A stretch of 64,000 nucleotides of DNA from Nesterenkonia haasae (GTDB lineage Bacteria; Actinomycetota; Actinomycetes; Actinomycetales; Micrococcaceae): positions 134,679 to 198,678 of the forward strand of contig NZ_VFIE01000021.1 of the NCBI RefSeq assembly GCF_010119385.1. Reading direction: 5' to 3'. The translations under genes and the position numbers were made by a program. This document shows, piece by piece, positions 28,632-36,992 of the stretch (within the stretch, counting starts at the first letter, position 1; each line of letters opens with the position of its first letter). The notes under the pieces are model-generated. The model was not told the DNA's origin and made no database searches. It worked only from the letters and a program-made list of their open reading frames with translations.

Positions 28632-29201
28632 ATGAACACGTATGCCGTGCTGCTGCGCGGGATCAACGTCGGCGGCAAGAACAAGATCAAAATGGCCGAC
28701 CTCAGGGAGCTGATGGAAGAGCACGGGTTCCTGGATGTTCGCACCTACATTCAAAGTGGCAATGTCGTGCTGCGTTCGGAGCTGAACGCCGAACAGATCA
28801 GCAGCCGGATCGAGCAGCTCCTGATAAGGAGCTTCGCCCTGGATAGCAGCATCGTTCGCGTGTTGTGTCTGAGCCACGGCCAGTTGGCCCAAGCGGTCGA
28901 ACAGGCACCGTCAGACTTCGGCACCGAGAATGAGCGTTTTCGATATGACGTGATCTTCTGCTTGGACCAGAACGCCGAGGAGGTCTTCGCCGATGTGCCG
29001 GTGCGTCCTGAGATCGACCGTGCCGCGCAGGGGCCGGGGGTGGTGTACTACAGACGCCCCGCGTCAACTCACCCGGAGGCGGGGCGGAGTTGGCTCAGTA
29101 AGCTCGTCGGCCGACCGGTGTATCTTACGGTGACAATCCGCAACTGGAATACCACGCTGAAACTCCTCGATCTGCTTCAGGAGCAGGCCGGTTCCCCGTA
29201 A
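28632..29201 (+). CDS. DUF1697-family protein
   Basis: 189 residues. The DUF1697 signature is complete: YAVLLRGINVGGKNKIKMADL, TYIQSGNVVLRS and the C-terminal TVTIRNWNTTLKLLDLL. Cytosolic, with no known function. ATG 28632 follows GGTGAGGGAG. It stands alone, divergent from the large nuclease gene. Confidence 0.9.
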   Translation: MNTYAVLLRGINVGGKNKIKMADLRELMEEHGFLDVRTYIQSGNVVLRSELNAEQISSRIEQLLIRSFALDSSIVRVLCLSHGQLAQAVEQAPSDFGTENERFRYDVIFCLDQNAEEVFADVPVRPEIDRAAQGPGVVYYRRPASTHPEAGRSWLSKLVGRPVYLTVTIRNWNTTLKLLDLLQEQAGSP

Positions 29202-29310
29202 CGCCGCGTCATCGCCCGGGCGTCTTCGCACCAGGTAGCAGGGAGGCTGGCGAGTCACCGTATCCTGGAGGAGATGTGACCGTTGCCACGCAGGAGATAG
29301 GGGAAGTGCA

Positions 29311-30153
29311 ATGCGGATAGCAGTGACAGGATCTACAGGAAAACTCGGCACCGTGGTGGCGCGTGAACTGCGCGCGGCAGGTCACGAGGTGATCGGACTC
29401 GACGTCGAAGGTTCGCGCGGAGCTGGCTTTGTGAAGGTCGACCTGACGAACTACGGGGAGGTGATCGACTCGCTTGGCGGTGTAGGGGATCGGCACGACG
29501 GATTCGATGCCCTGGTGCACCTCGCCGCAGTTCCAGCCCCGGGTATCCGCCCGGATGTAGCGACGTTCCACCACAACATGACCGCCAGCTTCAATGTGTT
29601 CTGGGCGGCAACGCGGTTGGGGATCGACCGCATTGTGTACGCCTCGAGCGAGACGGTGCTGGGTCTGCCATTCGACACGCCACCGCCCTACATTCCTGTG
29701 GACGAGGAGTATCCGGCTCGCCCCGAATCGACCTATTCGCTGGTGAAGCACCTTGAGGAGCAGTTGGCGATCGAGCTCGTGCGGTGGAACCCGCAGTTGT
29801 CCATTACGGCTCTGCGCTTCTCCAATGTCATGAACCCGGAGGACTATGAAGCGTTCCCGGACTTCGACGCTGACCCGATGCTGCGCAAATGGAATCTCTG
29901 GGGCTACATTGACGCCCGGGATGGAGCTCAGGCCATTGAGCGGGCTTTGACCGGGGCAGGGCCAGGTTTTGAGCGTTACATCATCGCGGCGGCTGACACG
30001 GTGATGTCCCGACCGAATGCGGAACTGGTCGCGGAGGTCTTTCCTGAGGTACCGGTCCATGGTGACATTGGAGTCCATGACACGCTGCTGTCCATTGATA
30101 AGGCTCGTCGCGAGCTGGGCTATGCGCCACGGTACTCCTGGAGAGATGCCTAA
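29311..30153 (+). CDS. NAD(P)-dependent epimerase/dehydratase-like (extended SDR)
   Basis: 280 residues. Rossmann start VTGSTGKLGTVVA with aspartate after the second strand (IGLDVEG, suggesting NAD), the active-site strand VYASSETVLG, and YSLVK (Y-x3-K) at about residue 150. It resembles UDP-sugar epimerases and uronate dehydrogenases; the substrate cannot be fixed. ATG 29311 has AGGGGAAG before it. A perfect hairpin follows the gene. Confidence 0.85.
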   Translation: MRIAVTGSTGKLGTVVARELRAAGHEVIGLDVEGSRGAGFVKVDLTNYGEVIDSLGGVGDRHDGFDALVHLAAVPAPGIRPDVATFHHNMTASFNVFWAATRLGIDRIVYASSETVLGLPFDTPPPYIPVDEEYPARPESTYSLVKHLEEQLAIELVRWNPQLSITALRFSNVMNPEDYEAFPDFDADPMLRKWNLWGYIDARDGAQAIERALTGAGPGFERYIIAAADTVMSRPNAELVAEVFPEVPVHGDIGVHDTLLSIDKARRELGYAPRYSWRDA

Positions 30154-30200
30154 CCCCGGGTGAGCCTTCCCTCCGCAGGAGAGGCCATGCCTCATATACA

Positions 30201-30238
30201 TTCGTGGGCCCCGAACCTAACGGTTCGGGGCCCACGAA
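30201..30238. terminator. Bidirectional hairpin terminator
   Basis: A perfect 17-base stem (30201-30217 with 30222-30238; inner part GGGCCCCGAACC) and a TAAC loop. It separates the SDR gene on the plus strand from the tRNA-Ser gene on the minus strand and can end both transcripts. A T-rich stretch starts about 10 bases later on the plus side. Confidence 0.9.
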
Positions 30239-30264
30239 ATCATCATCTTTCAGATATTTTTGAT

Positions 30265-30356
30265 TGGCGGAGACGGAGGGATTTGAACCCTCGGCAGAGA
30301 ATTAACCCTGCACCACCATTCCAGGGTGGCTCCTTCGGCCGCTCGGTCACGTCTCC
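30265..30356 (-). tRNA. tRNA-Ser (GGA anticodon)
   Basis: 92 bases including encoded CCA. The acceptor stem GGAGACG pairs with CGTCTCC, the anticodon stem CCACC/GGTGG encloses loop CTGGAAT with anticodon GGA, and there is a long variable arm typical of class II tRNA-Ser. The T-arm reads GAGGGTTCAAATCCCTC. It decodes UCC and UCU. Confidence 0.97.
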
Positions 30357-30445
30357 AACGTTGTCCTGCAGTTTCGAGGACCGGTACATCGTAGCGGATT
30401 ACCCGAGGGGTTCGCACATCGGCCGGATGGGACCGCTACGAAGAA

Positions 30446-31234
30446 CTATGCGACCAGCTTGGTGTGGAGATTCTCGGCCAGCAGATCTGGGTCTGTTTCG
30501 CGCCTGAGCAACTCGGCCAAGCCTGAGGCTCCGCCCAGCTCGGTGAGCATTGAATCCATGGAATCGGCCGGTGCTGACAAGAGTGGGTGCTTGGACGCAA
30601 AGAACTCTGCAGTGCGCTTAGCGTCTTCAGACTCGTGATCCGGCCGGCTGTACGCGGCATGGGCCAGACGGTCGAAGATCGCTGTGAGGTTCTGCTCTGT
30701 CCGCGCGTAGTCCTCTACGATCACGCTGCGGTCAGCTCCGAGAAGCTGCAGCACCACAGCAGCGAGGATGCCGGTCCTGTCCTTACCTGCTGCGCAGTGG
30801 AACAGGACACCTCCGGTGGAGTTGCCGATCACTTCCAGGCCCTCTGCCACCTCGTGGATGTGGCTTCGCACCAGCCCGGCGTACCAGCGGCCCACATCGG
30901 CCGGCGACTGCATGGACGGCGCCACCTCGATCAGCGCCAGGGGGTGGACGGCCATCTCTGCCAGCGGCAGGTGGTGGGCTGTGACGCCGAGTTCGCCGGC
31001 CATCCGGTGCGGGGAGCGGGTGACCTCCGGGGTGGAACGAAGGTCGAGAACCGCAGAGAGCCCTTGCTCCGCCAGAGCGGCGATCTCCTCACGGGGTGAC
31101 ATGGTCAGATCATCTGCGCGCCACAACGCCGCGGGCCTAAGCCTGCCACCCTCCACGCTGATTCCTCCGAGGTCGCGGAGGTTCACAAGGGGCCGAGCGG
31201 TGAGGGTGGCGTCGTCGTATGTCATTGCTGTCAT
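30446..31234 (-). CDS. Tyrosine/serine protein phosphatase (Y_phosphatase3)
   Basis: 262 residues. N-terminal NLRDLGGISVEGGRLRPAALWR and catalytic loop HCAAGKDRTG (C-x5-R), as in MptpB-like lipid/protein phosphatases, are clear. Start is between ATG 31234 and ATG 31225; neither has a strong ribosome site, so it is uncertain by three residues. It dephosphorylates phosphotyrosine/serine or phosphoinositides in relatives. It stands alone between tRNA-Ser and the SRP RNA. Confidence 0.88.
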   Translation of the reverse strand: MTAMTYDDATLTARPLVNLRDLGGISVEGGRLRPAALWRADDLTMSPREEIAALAEQGLSAVLDLRSTPEVTRSPHRMAGELGVTAHHLPLAEMAVHPLALIEVAPSMQSPADVGRWYAGLVRSHIHEVAEGLEVIGNSTGGVLFHCAAGKDRTGILAAVVLQLLGADRSVIVEDYARTEQNLTAIFDRLAHAAYSRPDHESEDAKRTAEFFASKHPLLSAPADSMDSMLTELGGASGLAELLRRETDPDLLAENLHTKLVA

Positions 31235-31305
31235 TTTAGAGGACGCAGGTGGTGGCGCCCGCAGCTGGGCAGTTCGCGTCGACCGCGAATCACGCGCTAC
31301 CATGG

Positions 31306-31402
31306 TGGCTGGCCCCACGCGTGGTGTCATCCTGCTGAACTCCCCCAGGACCGGAAGGTAGCAAGGGTAAGCGGGCTCTGGCAGGTGCGCGTGGGGTTCT
31401 TA
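31306..31402 (+). ncRNA. ffs: Signal recognition particle RNA (4.5S type)
   Basis: The conserved apical part CCAGGACCGGAAGGTAGCAA (GGAA tetraloop and symmetric loop) and the actinobacterial GGGTAAGCGGGCTC are present. The outer stem pairs GGCCCCACGCG (31311-31321) with GCGCGTGGGG (31387-31396), followed by TTCTT. The exact ends are approximate. It binds Ffh to target membrane and secreted proteins. Confidence 0.93.
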
Positions 31403-31493
31403 ATGCCCAGGAATCTTAATTTCTACCCAATGTAGAAGACAGCGGTAGAATGGGGTCACAGACCTTTCTCCCATGCACGAACCAAGGAGCACC

Positions 31494-31898
31494 ATGTCCC
31501 GCGATTACGTCGCCTCACCCATGCCCAAGCTGACCTTCATCACTGGCGCAATTCTGGTGGTGGTTGGCCTTGGTGGGTATCTGTTCTCGCTCACCAACGA
31601 GACCGACCACTGGACCGCACTGATTCCCGCCCTGGTAGGGCTGCTGCTGCTGGTTAGCGGAGCGATCGCCCTGAAGAACCTGATGGTTGGTGTGCACATC
31701 GCCCTGGTCATCGCGCTGATCGGCGCCCTGGGCATGATCATGCCGCTGATGAGTCTGGGCGATCTGTTCGCGGGCGAGGCCGAGCGGCCGGCAGCTGTCA
31801 TCTCAGCACTGGTGTCGTTGATTGTGCTTGTGGTCTACCTGGTGTTGGGTGTTCGCAGCTTCATTCAGGCCCGCCGCTGGAAGAAAGCCAACGCCTAG
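31494..31898 (+). CDS. Small four-helix membrane protein
   Basis: 134 residues, not assigned to a function. Four hydrophobic helices: TFITGAILVVVGLGGYLF, ALIPALVGLLLLVSGAIAL, a third around ALVIALIGALGMIMPLM, and a fourth ISALVSLIVLVVYLVLGV, with a basic end (RRWKKANA). ATG 31494 has AAGGAG 7 bases before it; an upstream in-frame ATG has none. Inner-membrane, single-gene unit. DUF-type actinobacterial proteins of this shape are common. Confidence 0.75.
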   Translation: MSRDYVASPMPKLTFITGAILVVVGLGGYLFSLTNETDHWTALIPALVGLLLLVSGAIALKNLMVGVHIALVIALIGALGMIMPLMSLGDLFAGEAERPAAVISALVSLIVLVVYLVLGVRSFIQARRWKKANA

Positions 31899-31911
31899 CC
31901 CTCCTTCCCGC

Positions 31912-32562
31912 TTAACACACCAGCTGGGGTGAGAACACCCCGGCGTTTTCCTCCCTCGCCTGCGCCCACGCCTGCTCCACGACGGCCAGGAACCGGTCAT
32001 TGGGAGCGTAATACGCCGGCTCGCCCCAGCCTTCGCGGGCCATGCGCTCATTGACGAACACATCCTCTACGAACACTGCCGCCAGCAGCCGGTCATAACG
32101 GTCCCGCAGCTGCTGATCGAACTCCAGGACGATGACGTCGCCTGGACTCAGCAGCTGACTGATCGCCGCTGAGGCTTCAGGTCCGCCGCACTCCACCGGC
32201 TCGGTGGGATGGACGGTCTCCGGTGTGTCGATGTTGAGCAGTCGGACCCGTTCGTCTTCCCCCTCCATGGACACCACGATGGTGTCACCGTCCACCACCC
32301 GGACCATCTCCGCGACTACAGCGTCCTCCGAGAAACCGTCCGGGACCTCCAGCGGGCGCTGCTCCCACCAGGCGAGCACCCCAGCCACAGCAATGGCCAG
32401 GACGACCACTGCCAACCACGCCAGGGCGCTGGACGCCGTCGGCCGCCTCCGCCACCCTGACCCGGTACGTGTCCCCGGCGTACCCAGCCCGCGGCGCACA
32501 CGTACCGGCCGCCGTGCAGACCTACCAGCGGCGCCGTTGAAGAATCGCTGCGTGGTGCTCAT
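31912..32562 (-). CDS. Membrane-anchored thermonuclease (SNase-like)
   Basis: 216 residues. A basic N-terminus, one helix (ALAWLAVVVLAIAVAGVLAWW), then an SNase domain facing outward: VVDGDTIVV, VRLLNIDTPET and RDRYDRLLAAVF carry the Asp, Arg and Glu-type residues of staphylococcal nuclease. It degrades DNA or RNA with calcium in the family. ATG 32562 is likely; a GTG 10 codons upstream is possible. Convergent with the membrane protein gene. Confidence 0.87.
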   Translation of the reverse strand: MSTTQRFFNGAAGRSARRPVRVRRGLGTPGTRTGSGWRRRPTASSALAWLAVVVLAIAVAGVLAWWEQRPLEVPDGFSEDAVVAEMVRVVDGDTIVVSMEGEDERVRLLNIDTPETVHPTEPVECGGPEASAAISQLLSPGDVIVLEFDQQLRDRYDRLLAAVFVEDVFVNERMAREGWGEPAYYAPNDRFLAVVEQAWAQAREENAGVFSPQLVC

Positions 32563-32910
32563 GGGACCAACACTGTAGCGCCAGGCCCCCACATGTCTGG
32601 TGCCGCCTGTCAGAGGCCGACGCCCCTATACCTCTCTTGCCTCTGTGTGCCTCCGCCAAATGTCAGATCACTTCATTCTCAGTGTCATCGAACGCTTCAG
32701 AACGGCATTTTTTGACAATCGGGCGGTGCGGGCCGACAGGCAGCCCGGTGGAACCGGTGATGTCGGCCACAAATGGGGGCCAGTTCCGCTCGTTCTTCGA
32801 AAACGCAAAGAAATGCATTTCTTTACCTGAGTTGAGGTAGCGCGGGCCTTGCATAGTGGCGAAAACTGAGAAATGTCAGAGATGACGCCCACGAATCAAA
32901 GGAGATTCCC
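32563..32910. other. Upstream region of isocitrate lyase
   Basis: 348 bases without a gene. It holds an 18-base perfect palindrome (separate entry). The core CTTTGC on its minus strand resembles the centre of RamB sites of corynebacteria. TTGAGG (32832-32837) may be a -35 box, but no good -10 was found. TTGACA at 32712 has no partner -10. Confidence 0.5.
32807..32824. promoter_or_regulatory. 18-base palindrome upstream of aceA
   Basis: AAAGAAATGCATTTCTTT is a perfect inverted repeat 86 bases before the aceA start. AT-rich against its surroundings. A likely operator; the regulator is unknown, though a RamB-type gene lies 5.4 kb away. Confidence 0.6.
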
Positions 32911-34272
32911 ATGACTGAGACCCTGACCAACGCCGCAGCACAGAACGGCACCTCGCAGCCGACCGGCTTCCAGCCCGAGACTCGGGATGTATTCGAGGAG
33001 AAGGCCCAGGCCCTCCAGAAAGAGTGGGACACCAACCCCCGCTGGAGCCAGACCACCCGCGACTACACCGCTGAGGAAGTCATTCGCCTCCAGGGCACTG
33101 TCCAGGAGGAGCAGACGCTGGCAAAGCGCGGCTCTGAAAAACTGTGGGCCCAGCTCACCGAGGAGCACGCCGCCGGGAAGTTCACCAACTCCCTCGGCGC
33201 ACTGACCGGCAATATGGCCGTCCAGCAGGTCAAGGCCGGCCTGCGCGCCATCTACCTTTCCGGCTGGCAGGTCGCCGGTGACGCCAACCTCTCCGGCCAG
33301 ACCTACCCGGACCAGTCGCTCTACCCCGCGAACTCAGTTCCTTCAGTGGTCCGCAGGATCAACAACGCGCTGATGCGCGCTGACCAGATTGAGTACTTGG
33401 AAGGCACCCGCACCGTGGAGGACTGGATGGTGCCGATCATCGCAGATGCGGAGGCTGGCTTTGGCGGTCCGCTGAACGCATACGAGCTCATGAAGCAGAT
33501 GATCGGTGCCGGTGCGGCGGGAGTGCACTGGGAAGATCAGCTCGCCAGCGAAAAGAAGTGCGGCCACCTGGGCGGGAAGGTCCTCATCCCCACCGGGCAG
33601 CATGTGCGCACCCTGCAGTCAGCACGGCTCGCCGCGGATGTCTCCAACACCCCCAGTGTGATCATCGCCCGCACTGACGCAGAGGCGGCCACTTTGATCA
33701 CCTCAGACGTGGACGAGCGCGACATGCCCTTCATTACCGGGGAGCGCACCGCTGAGGGCTTCTACAAGGTCCGCAATGGAATCGAACCCTGCATCTCCCG
33801 GGCCAAGGCCTACGCTCCCTATTCTGATCTGATTTGGATGGAGACCGGCACTCCAGATCTGGAACTGGCCAAGAAGTTCGCCGAGGCGGTGAAGTCGGAG
33901 TACCCGGACCAGATGCTCGCCTACAACTGTTCGCCGTCCTTCAACTGGCGCAAGCACCTCGACGACGCCACGATCGCCAAGTTCCAACGGGAACTGGGCA
34001 AGATGGGCTTCACCTTCCAGTTCATCACCCTGGCGGGCTTCCACGCTCTGAACTACTCGATGTTCGAGCTCGCCAAGGGTTACAACACGGATCAGATGAA
34101 GGCCTACGTGGAACTGCAGGAGAAGGAATTCGCCGCTGAGGCTCAGGGCTACACCGCCACCAAACACCAGCGAGAGGTCGGCACCGGGTACTTCGACGCC
34201 GTCTCCACCACATTGAATCCCGAATCCTCGACAGTTGCGCTGCGGGGATCCACTGAAGAGGGCCAATTTTAG
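32911..34272 (+). CDS. aceA: Isocitrate lyase
   Basis: 453 residues. First enzyme of the glyoxylate shunt: isocitrate to glyoxylate and succinate. The signature [13 protein letters not shown] with catalytic cysteine, [14 protein letters not shown] (metal aspartate) and the C-terminal helix region are intact. ATG 32911 has AAAGGAGA before it. Needed for growth on acetate or fatty acids, and would handle C2 units from an amine pathway. Followed 49 bases later by the malate-synthase remnant. Probably under RamB/acetate control. Confidence 0.97.
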   Translation: MTETLTNAAAQNGTSQPTGFQPETRDVFEEKAQALQKEWDTNPRWSQTTRDYTAEEVIRLQGTVQEEQTLAKRGSEKLWAQLTEEHAAGKFTNSLGALTGNMAVQQVKAGLRAIYLSGWQVAGDANLSGQTYPDQSLYPANSVPSVVRRINNALMRADQIEYLEGTRTVEDWMVPIIADAEAGFGGPLNAYELMKQMIGAGAAGVHWEDQLASEKKCGHLGGKVLIPTGQHVRTLQSARLAADVSNTPSVIIARTDAEAATLITSDVDERDMPFITGERTAEGFYKVRNGIEPCISRAKAYAPYSDLIWMETGTPDLELAKKFAEAVKSEYPDQMLAYNCSPSFNWRKHLDDATIAKFQRELGKMGFTFQFITLAGFHALNYSMFELAKGYNTDQMKAYVELQEKEFAAEAQGYTATKHQREVGTGYFDAVSTTLNPESSTVALRGSTEEGQF

Positions 34273-34321
34273 AGTTCACCGGGCAGCAGACCCGAACGTG
34301 AACAGATAAGGAAGAAGTGTC

Positions 34322-34900
34322 ATGAATACCGGACAGACCATCACCATCAACGGAATAACTCTCGCCGGGCCATCCGTGCCACGGCAGAACGAACTGTTCA
34401 CCGGCGCAGCACTGGAGTTCTTGGCAGTGCTTCACCGTGAATTCTCCCCACGGCTGGTTGAGTTGGGGCTGGGTTCGGAGACACCGCGGTCTGCCTCCGG
34501 TTGGCAGGCGCTGGTGAACCGGCACCTCACCGAGCCTCCCAGCAGCTTTATCAGTCCACGGCGGCTGACTCGCAGTGAGGACAGGATTCTCTGCAACGGC
34601 AGTCCGCTGTCGGCTGGGATTGTCGACTTCGGTCTGCACATCCACCGCAACGCACGGCGTCTGATGTGGGAAGGTCGGGCACCATTCGTCTCACTTCTCG
34701 GGACGGAAGGCGAGGAGGAACTGCAGATCTGGCAGGAGCTCTTCATCCGGGCTGAGCAGCTGATGAATCTGCCCGACGGCGCCATCCGGGCTATTCACCT
34801 GCGGCCCGGCGAGCCGGATATGGACGACGACGAGGACGGCCAGGCCTGCAGCGCAGCAGTCCTGATGACCCGTTCCGGAGCTCAGGCTCAGGTCGCCTGA
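34322..34900 (+). CDS. Truncated malate-synthase-like protein
   Basis: 192 residues. Residues about 10-50 (GPSVPRQNELFTGAALEFLA, HREFSPRLVELGL) match the N-terminal domain of malate synthase A, and about 95-160 (LSAGIVDFGLHIHRNARRLM, EELQIWQELFIRAEQL, LPDGAIRAIHL) match its middle. The part between (NALNSGA-, DFEDA-type segments) and the whole catalytic C-terminal half are missing. The reading frame is open, with AAGGAAG and ATG in good order, and ends by a clean stop before a strong terminator. It cannot make malate. Either a decaying relic of aceB or a retained non-enzymatic partner of isocitrate lyase. Confidence 0.75.
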   Translation: MNTGQTITINGITLAGPSVPRQNELFTGAALEFLAVLHREFSPRLVELGLGSETPRSASGWQALVNRHLTEPPSSFISPRRLTRSEDRILCNGSPLSAGIVDFGLHIHRNARRLMWEGRAPFVSLLGTEGEEELQIWQELFIRAEQLMNLPDGAIRAIHLRPGEPDMDDDEDGQACSAAVLMTRSGAQAQVA

Positions 34901-34916
34901 CACCGGCCCATTAACC

Positions 34917-34958
34917 CACTGAACCCCCGGAGTTTTCGAGGTCTCCGGGGGTTCAGTG
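34917..34958. terminator. Bidirectional hairpin terminator
   Basis: CACTGAACCCCCGGAG (34917-34932) pairs perfectly with 34943-34958; 10-base loop beginning TTTTCG. It lies between the convergent malate-synthase remnant and the betaine-binding gene. Confidence 0.9.
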
Positions 34959-34971
34959 CGTGCTGATGGTG

Positions 34972-35967
34972 TTAGTTGACCAGCTCGTCAATGACGTCCT
35001 GGTTGTTTTCAGCCCATTCGACAGCGCCCTCGGGGCCGTCGTCGTACTCGTTGACCACAAGGTCTTCGAGCTCGGCGTATTGGTCATCGTCGAGCTCCAG
35101 CGCGCTCATCCACTCAGCTACCTCGGGGAACTCGGAGGAGAAGTCGGCGTTAGCTACGAGGTTGAGGGTTTCTTCCTCACCGAGGTGTCCCTCTGGATCC
35201 TCGATATCCTTCAGGTCCCAGGAGCCGTATGCCCAGAACGGACGCCACAGGGTGACGACGATGTCCTCTTCGGCGTCAATGGCGTTGTCCAACTCGGACA
35301 GCATCGCAGCAGTTGAGGATTCAACCAGCTCAAACTCTTCATCCAGACCGTACTCGGGGAAGACCGTCTCGGAGGTCACTGCCATGTGCCCGGCCCCTGC
35401 CTCAATGCCGACCACCTGGTTGTCAAAGGCTTCCGGGTCATCCAGGAGTTCTGGGATGGAGTCGATGTCTGTGTACTCCGGCACAGCCAGGGTCAGCACA
35501 GCACCTTCGTAATAGGCGCCAAGATCCTCAAGTGCATCGCCATGCTGGTCCATATATGTTTCGTGAGTTGCAGGCAGCCATGCTGAGGGGTAGACGTGAA
35601 TGTCGCCGTCTGCCAATCCCTGGTAAACCGGTGCCGCGTCACCGAGGGCCATGATCTCGACATCGTAGCCCTGCTCCTCAAGGATGTGTTGCCACAAGAA
35701 GGTCATAGATGAACCGTCGGTCCAGCCTTCGATGTACCCGAGTGTGATGGTGCCGCCGTCACCGGCCGCTTCACCATCGTCGTCCGCGTCATCTTCCGCG
35801 GCGTCGTCTTCGTCCTCGGCATCAGTATCGGTGTCAGTATCAGTGTCCTCTACGTCAGCGTCATCAGGCTCTTCGCCGTTGTCACCGTTGTCGCCGCAGG
35901 CGGCGAGAGTCAGTCCGAGCATCGAGGCGATGGCTGTGGACTTCAGGAATGTCGATGAGAGTTTCAT
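34972..35967 (-). CDS. Glycine-betaine/proline-binding lipoprotein (OpuAC/ProX)
   Basis: 331 residues. A signal peptide ends at the lipobox LTLAAC (Cys 24). Residues about 25-70 are an almost purely Asp/Glu-rich linker, followed by the OpuAC domain (TITLGYIEGWTDGSS, YPSAWLPATHETYM, VTLWRPFWAYGSWDLK) whose tryptophans cage the quaternary amine. It captures betaine outside and hands it to the permease. Third gene of the proV-proW-proX order on the minus strand. AAAGGA precedes ATG 35967. The acidic linker suggests a salty habitat. Confidence 0.92.
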   Translation of the reverse strand: MKLSSTFLKSTAIASMLGLTLAACGDNGDNGEEPDDADVEDTDTDTDTDAEDEDDAAEDDADDDGEAAGDGGTITLGYIEGWTDGSSMTFLWQHILEEQGYDVEIMALGDAAPVYQGLADGDIHVYPSAWLPATHETYMDQHGDALEDLGAYYEGAVLTLAVPEYTDIDSIPELLDDPEAFDNQVVGIEAGAGHMAVTSETVFPEYGLDEEFELVESSTAAMLSELDNAIDAEEDIVVTLWRPFWAYGSWDLKDIEDPEGHLGEEETLNLVANADFSSEFPEVAEWMSALELDDDQYAELEDLVVNEYDDGPEGAVEWAENNQDVIDELVN

Positions 35968-36035
35968 CTTCAGTGGTCCTTTCCTACATGGGTGCGATTC
36001 TTCATTCGTTCCCGCCGTGTTCGGCGGGCAAATCT

Positions 36036-36992
36036 TCAGGCGTTCTTGGTGGTCACTGTGGCAGCTTCGGTGTCTGCCCCTTGATCCTCGGACTTTTTGG
36101 GAGTACTTCGGCGACGTCGCAGTCGACTCAGAGTGCTGCCCTCCGGGGAGCCCAAGGCGGCTGTCACCCGGTCAAGGTAAACAGCCAGCATGACCACGCA
36201 CAGGCCGGCTTCCAATCCTAGAGAAAGATTGAGCTGGTTGATGGCTCGGACCACTTCGTTGCCGAGTCCGCCGGCGCCCACAAACCCGCCGAATACGGCC
36301 ATGGACAACGCGAGCATGATCACCTGGTTGACGCCAGCCATGATGGTCTTGACGGCCAGTGGAAGCTGTATGCGGAACAGAACCTGAATTGGGGTGCTCC
36401 CGAAAGCGTGACCGGCTTCGACCACTTCGGGGTCCACCTGACGGATGGCCAACTCGGTGAGTCTCACACCTGGGGGGAGGGCGAAAATGATGGTGGCGAG
36501 GATGCCTGATGGCATGCCGAGGCCGAACATTGCCATTGCGGGGATGAGCCACACCAACGCGGGCATGGTCTGCATCAGGTCCATGATGGGCCGCACGGCT
36601 CGGGAGACGGCCTCGGTCTTGGCCGCAAGTATTCCCAGAGGGATCGCAATGAGTAGGGCGATAACAGCCGCTACGGCCACGAGAGCAAGGGTTTCGAGGG
36701 CCTCTTCCCACAGATCGACCGTGATAATGAAGAACATCAGCGGGATAGTGAGTAAAGCCAACTTCCAGTCACGCATCAGCCATGCGATGAGAGCGAAGAT
36801 TGCCGTAAGAACGAGAGCATCGGGCCTGGACAGTAGGTCTGCCAGCCCCTCCGATGTGGTCTCAAAGACTATTTCGACCCAGTCAATGACAGTGGAGAAA
36901 GTGTCCTCAAACCAATCGAACCCTCTTTCCAATACGTCCCCCACAGGTAGGCGGGGGACACCGGTTCCGTCGGTTTCTTCGGCGCGAATCAT
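36036..36992 (-). CDS. Glycine-betaine ABC permease (OpuAB/ProW)
   Basis: 318 residues, about seven helices, with the coupling loop EAGHAFGSTPIQVLFRIQLP and the segment LMQTMPALVWLIPAMAMFGLG typical of ProW. An N-terminal soluble part precedes the first helix. It forms the channel of the betaine importer. ATG 36992 overlaps the ATPase stop as ATGA. Start site certain from the overlap. Confidence 0.93.
   Translation of the reverse strand: MIRAEETDGTGVPRLPVGDVLERGFDWFEDTFSTVIDWVEIVFETTSEGLADLLSRPDALVLTAIFALIAWLMRDWKLALLTIPLMFFIITVDLWEEALETLALVAVAAVIALLIAIPLGILAAKTEAVSRAVRPIMDLMQTMPALVWLIPAMAMFGLGMPSGILATIIFALPPGVRLTELAIRQVDPEVVEAGHAFGSTPIQVLFRIQLPLAVKTIMAGVNQVIMLALSMAVFGGFVGAGGLGNEVVRAINQLNLSLGLEAGLCVVMLAVYLDRVTAALGSPEGSTLSRLRRRRSTPKKSEDQGADTEAATVTTKNA

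Noticed and set aside
29209-30201. 330-codon open frame opposite the SDR gene
   Set aside because: The plus-strand reading has a full Rossmann fold and Y-x3-K; the reverse frame has none and runs into the terminator.
32712-32740. Promoter with TTGACA before aceA
   Set aside because: No acceptable -10 box at 16-18 bases; likely chance.
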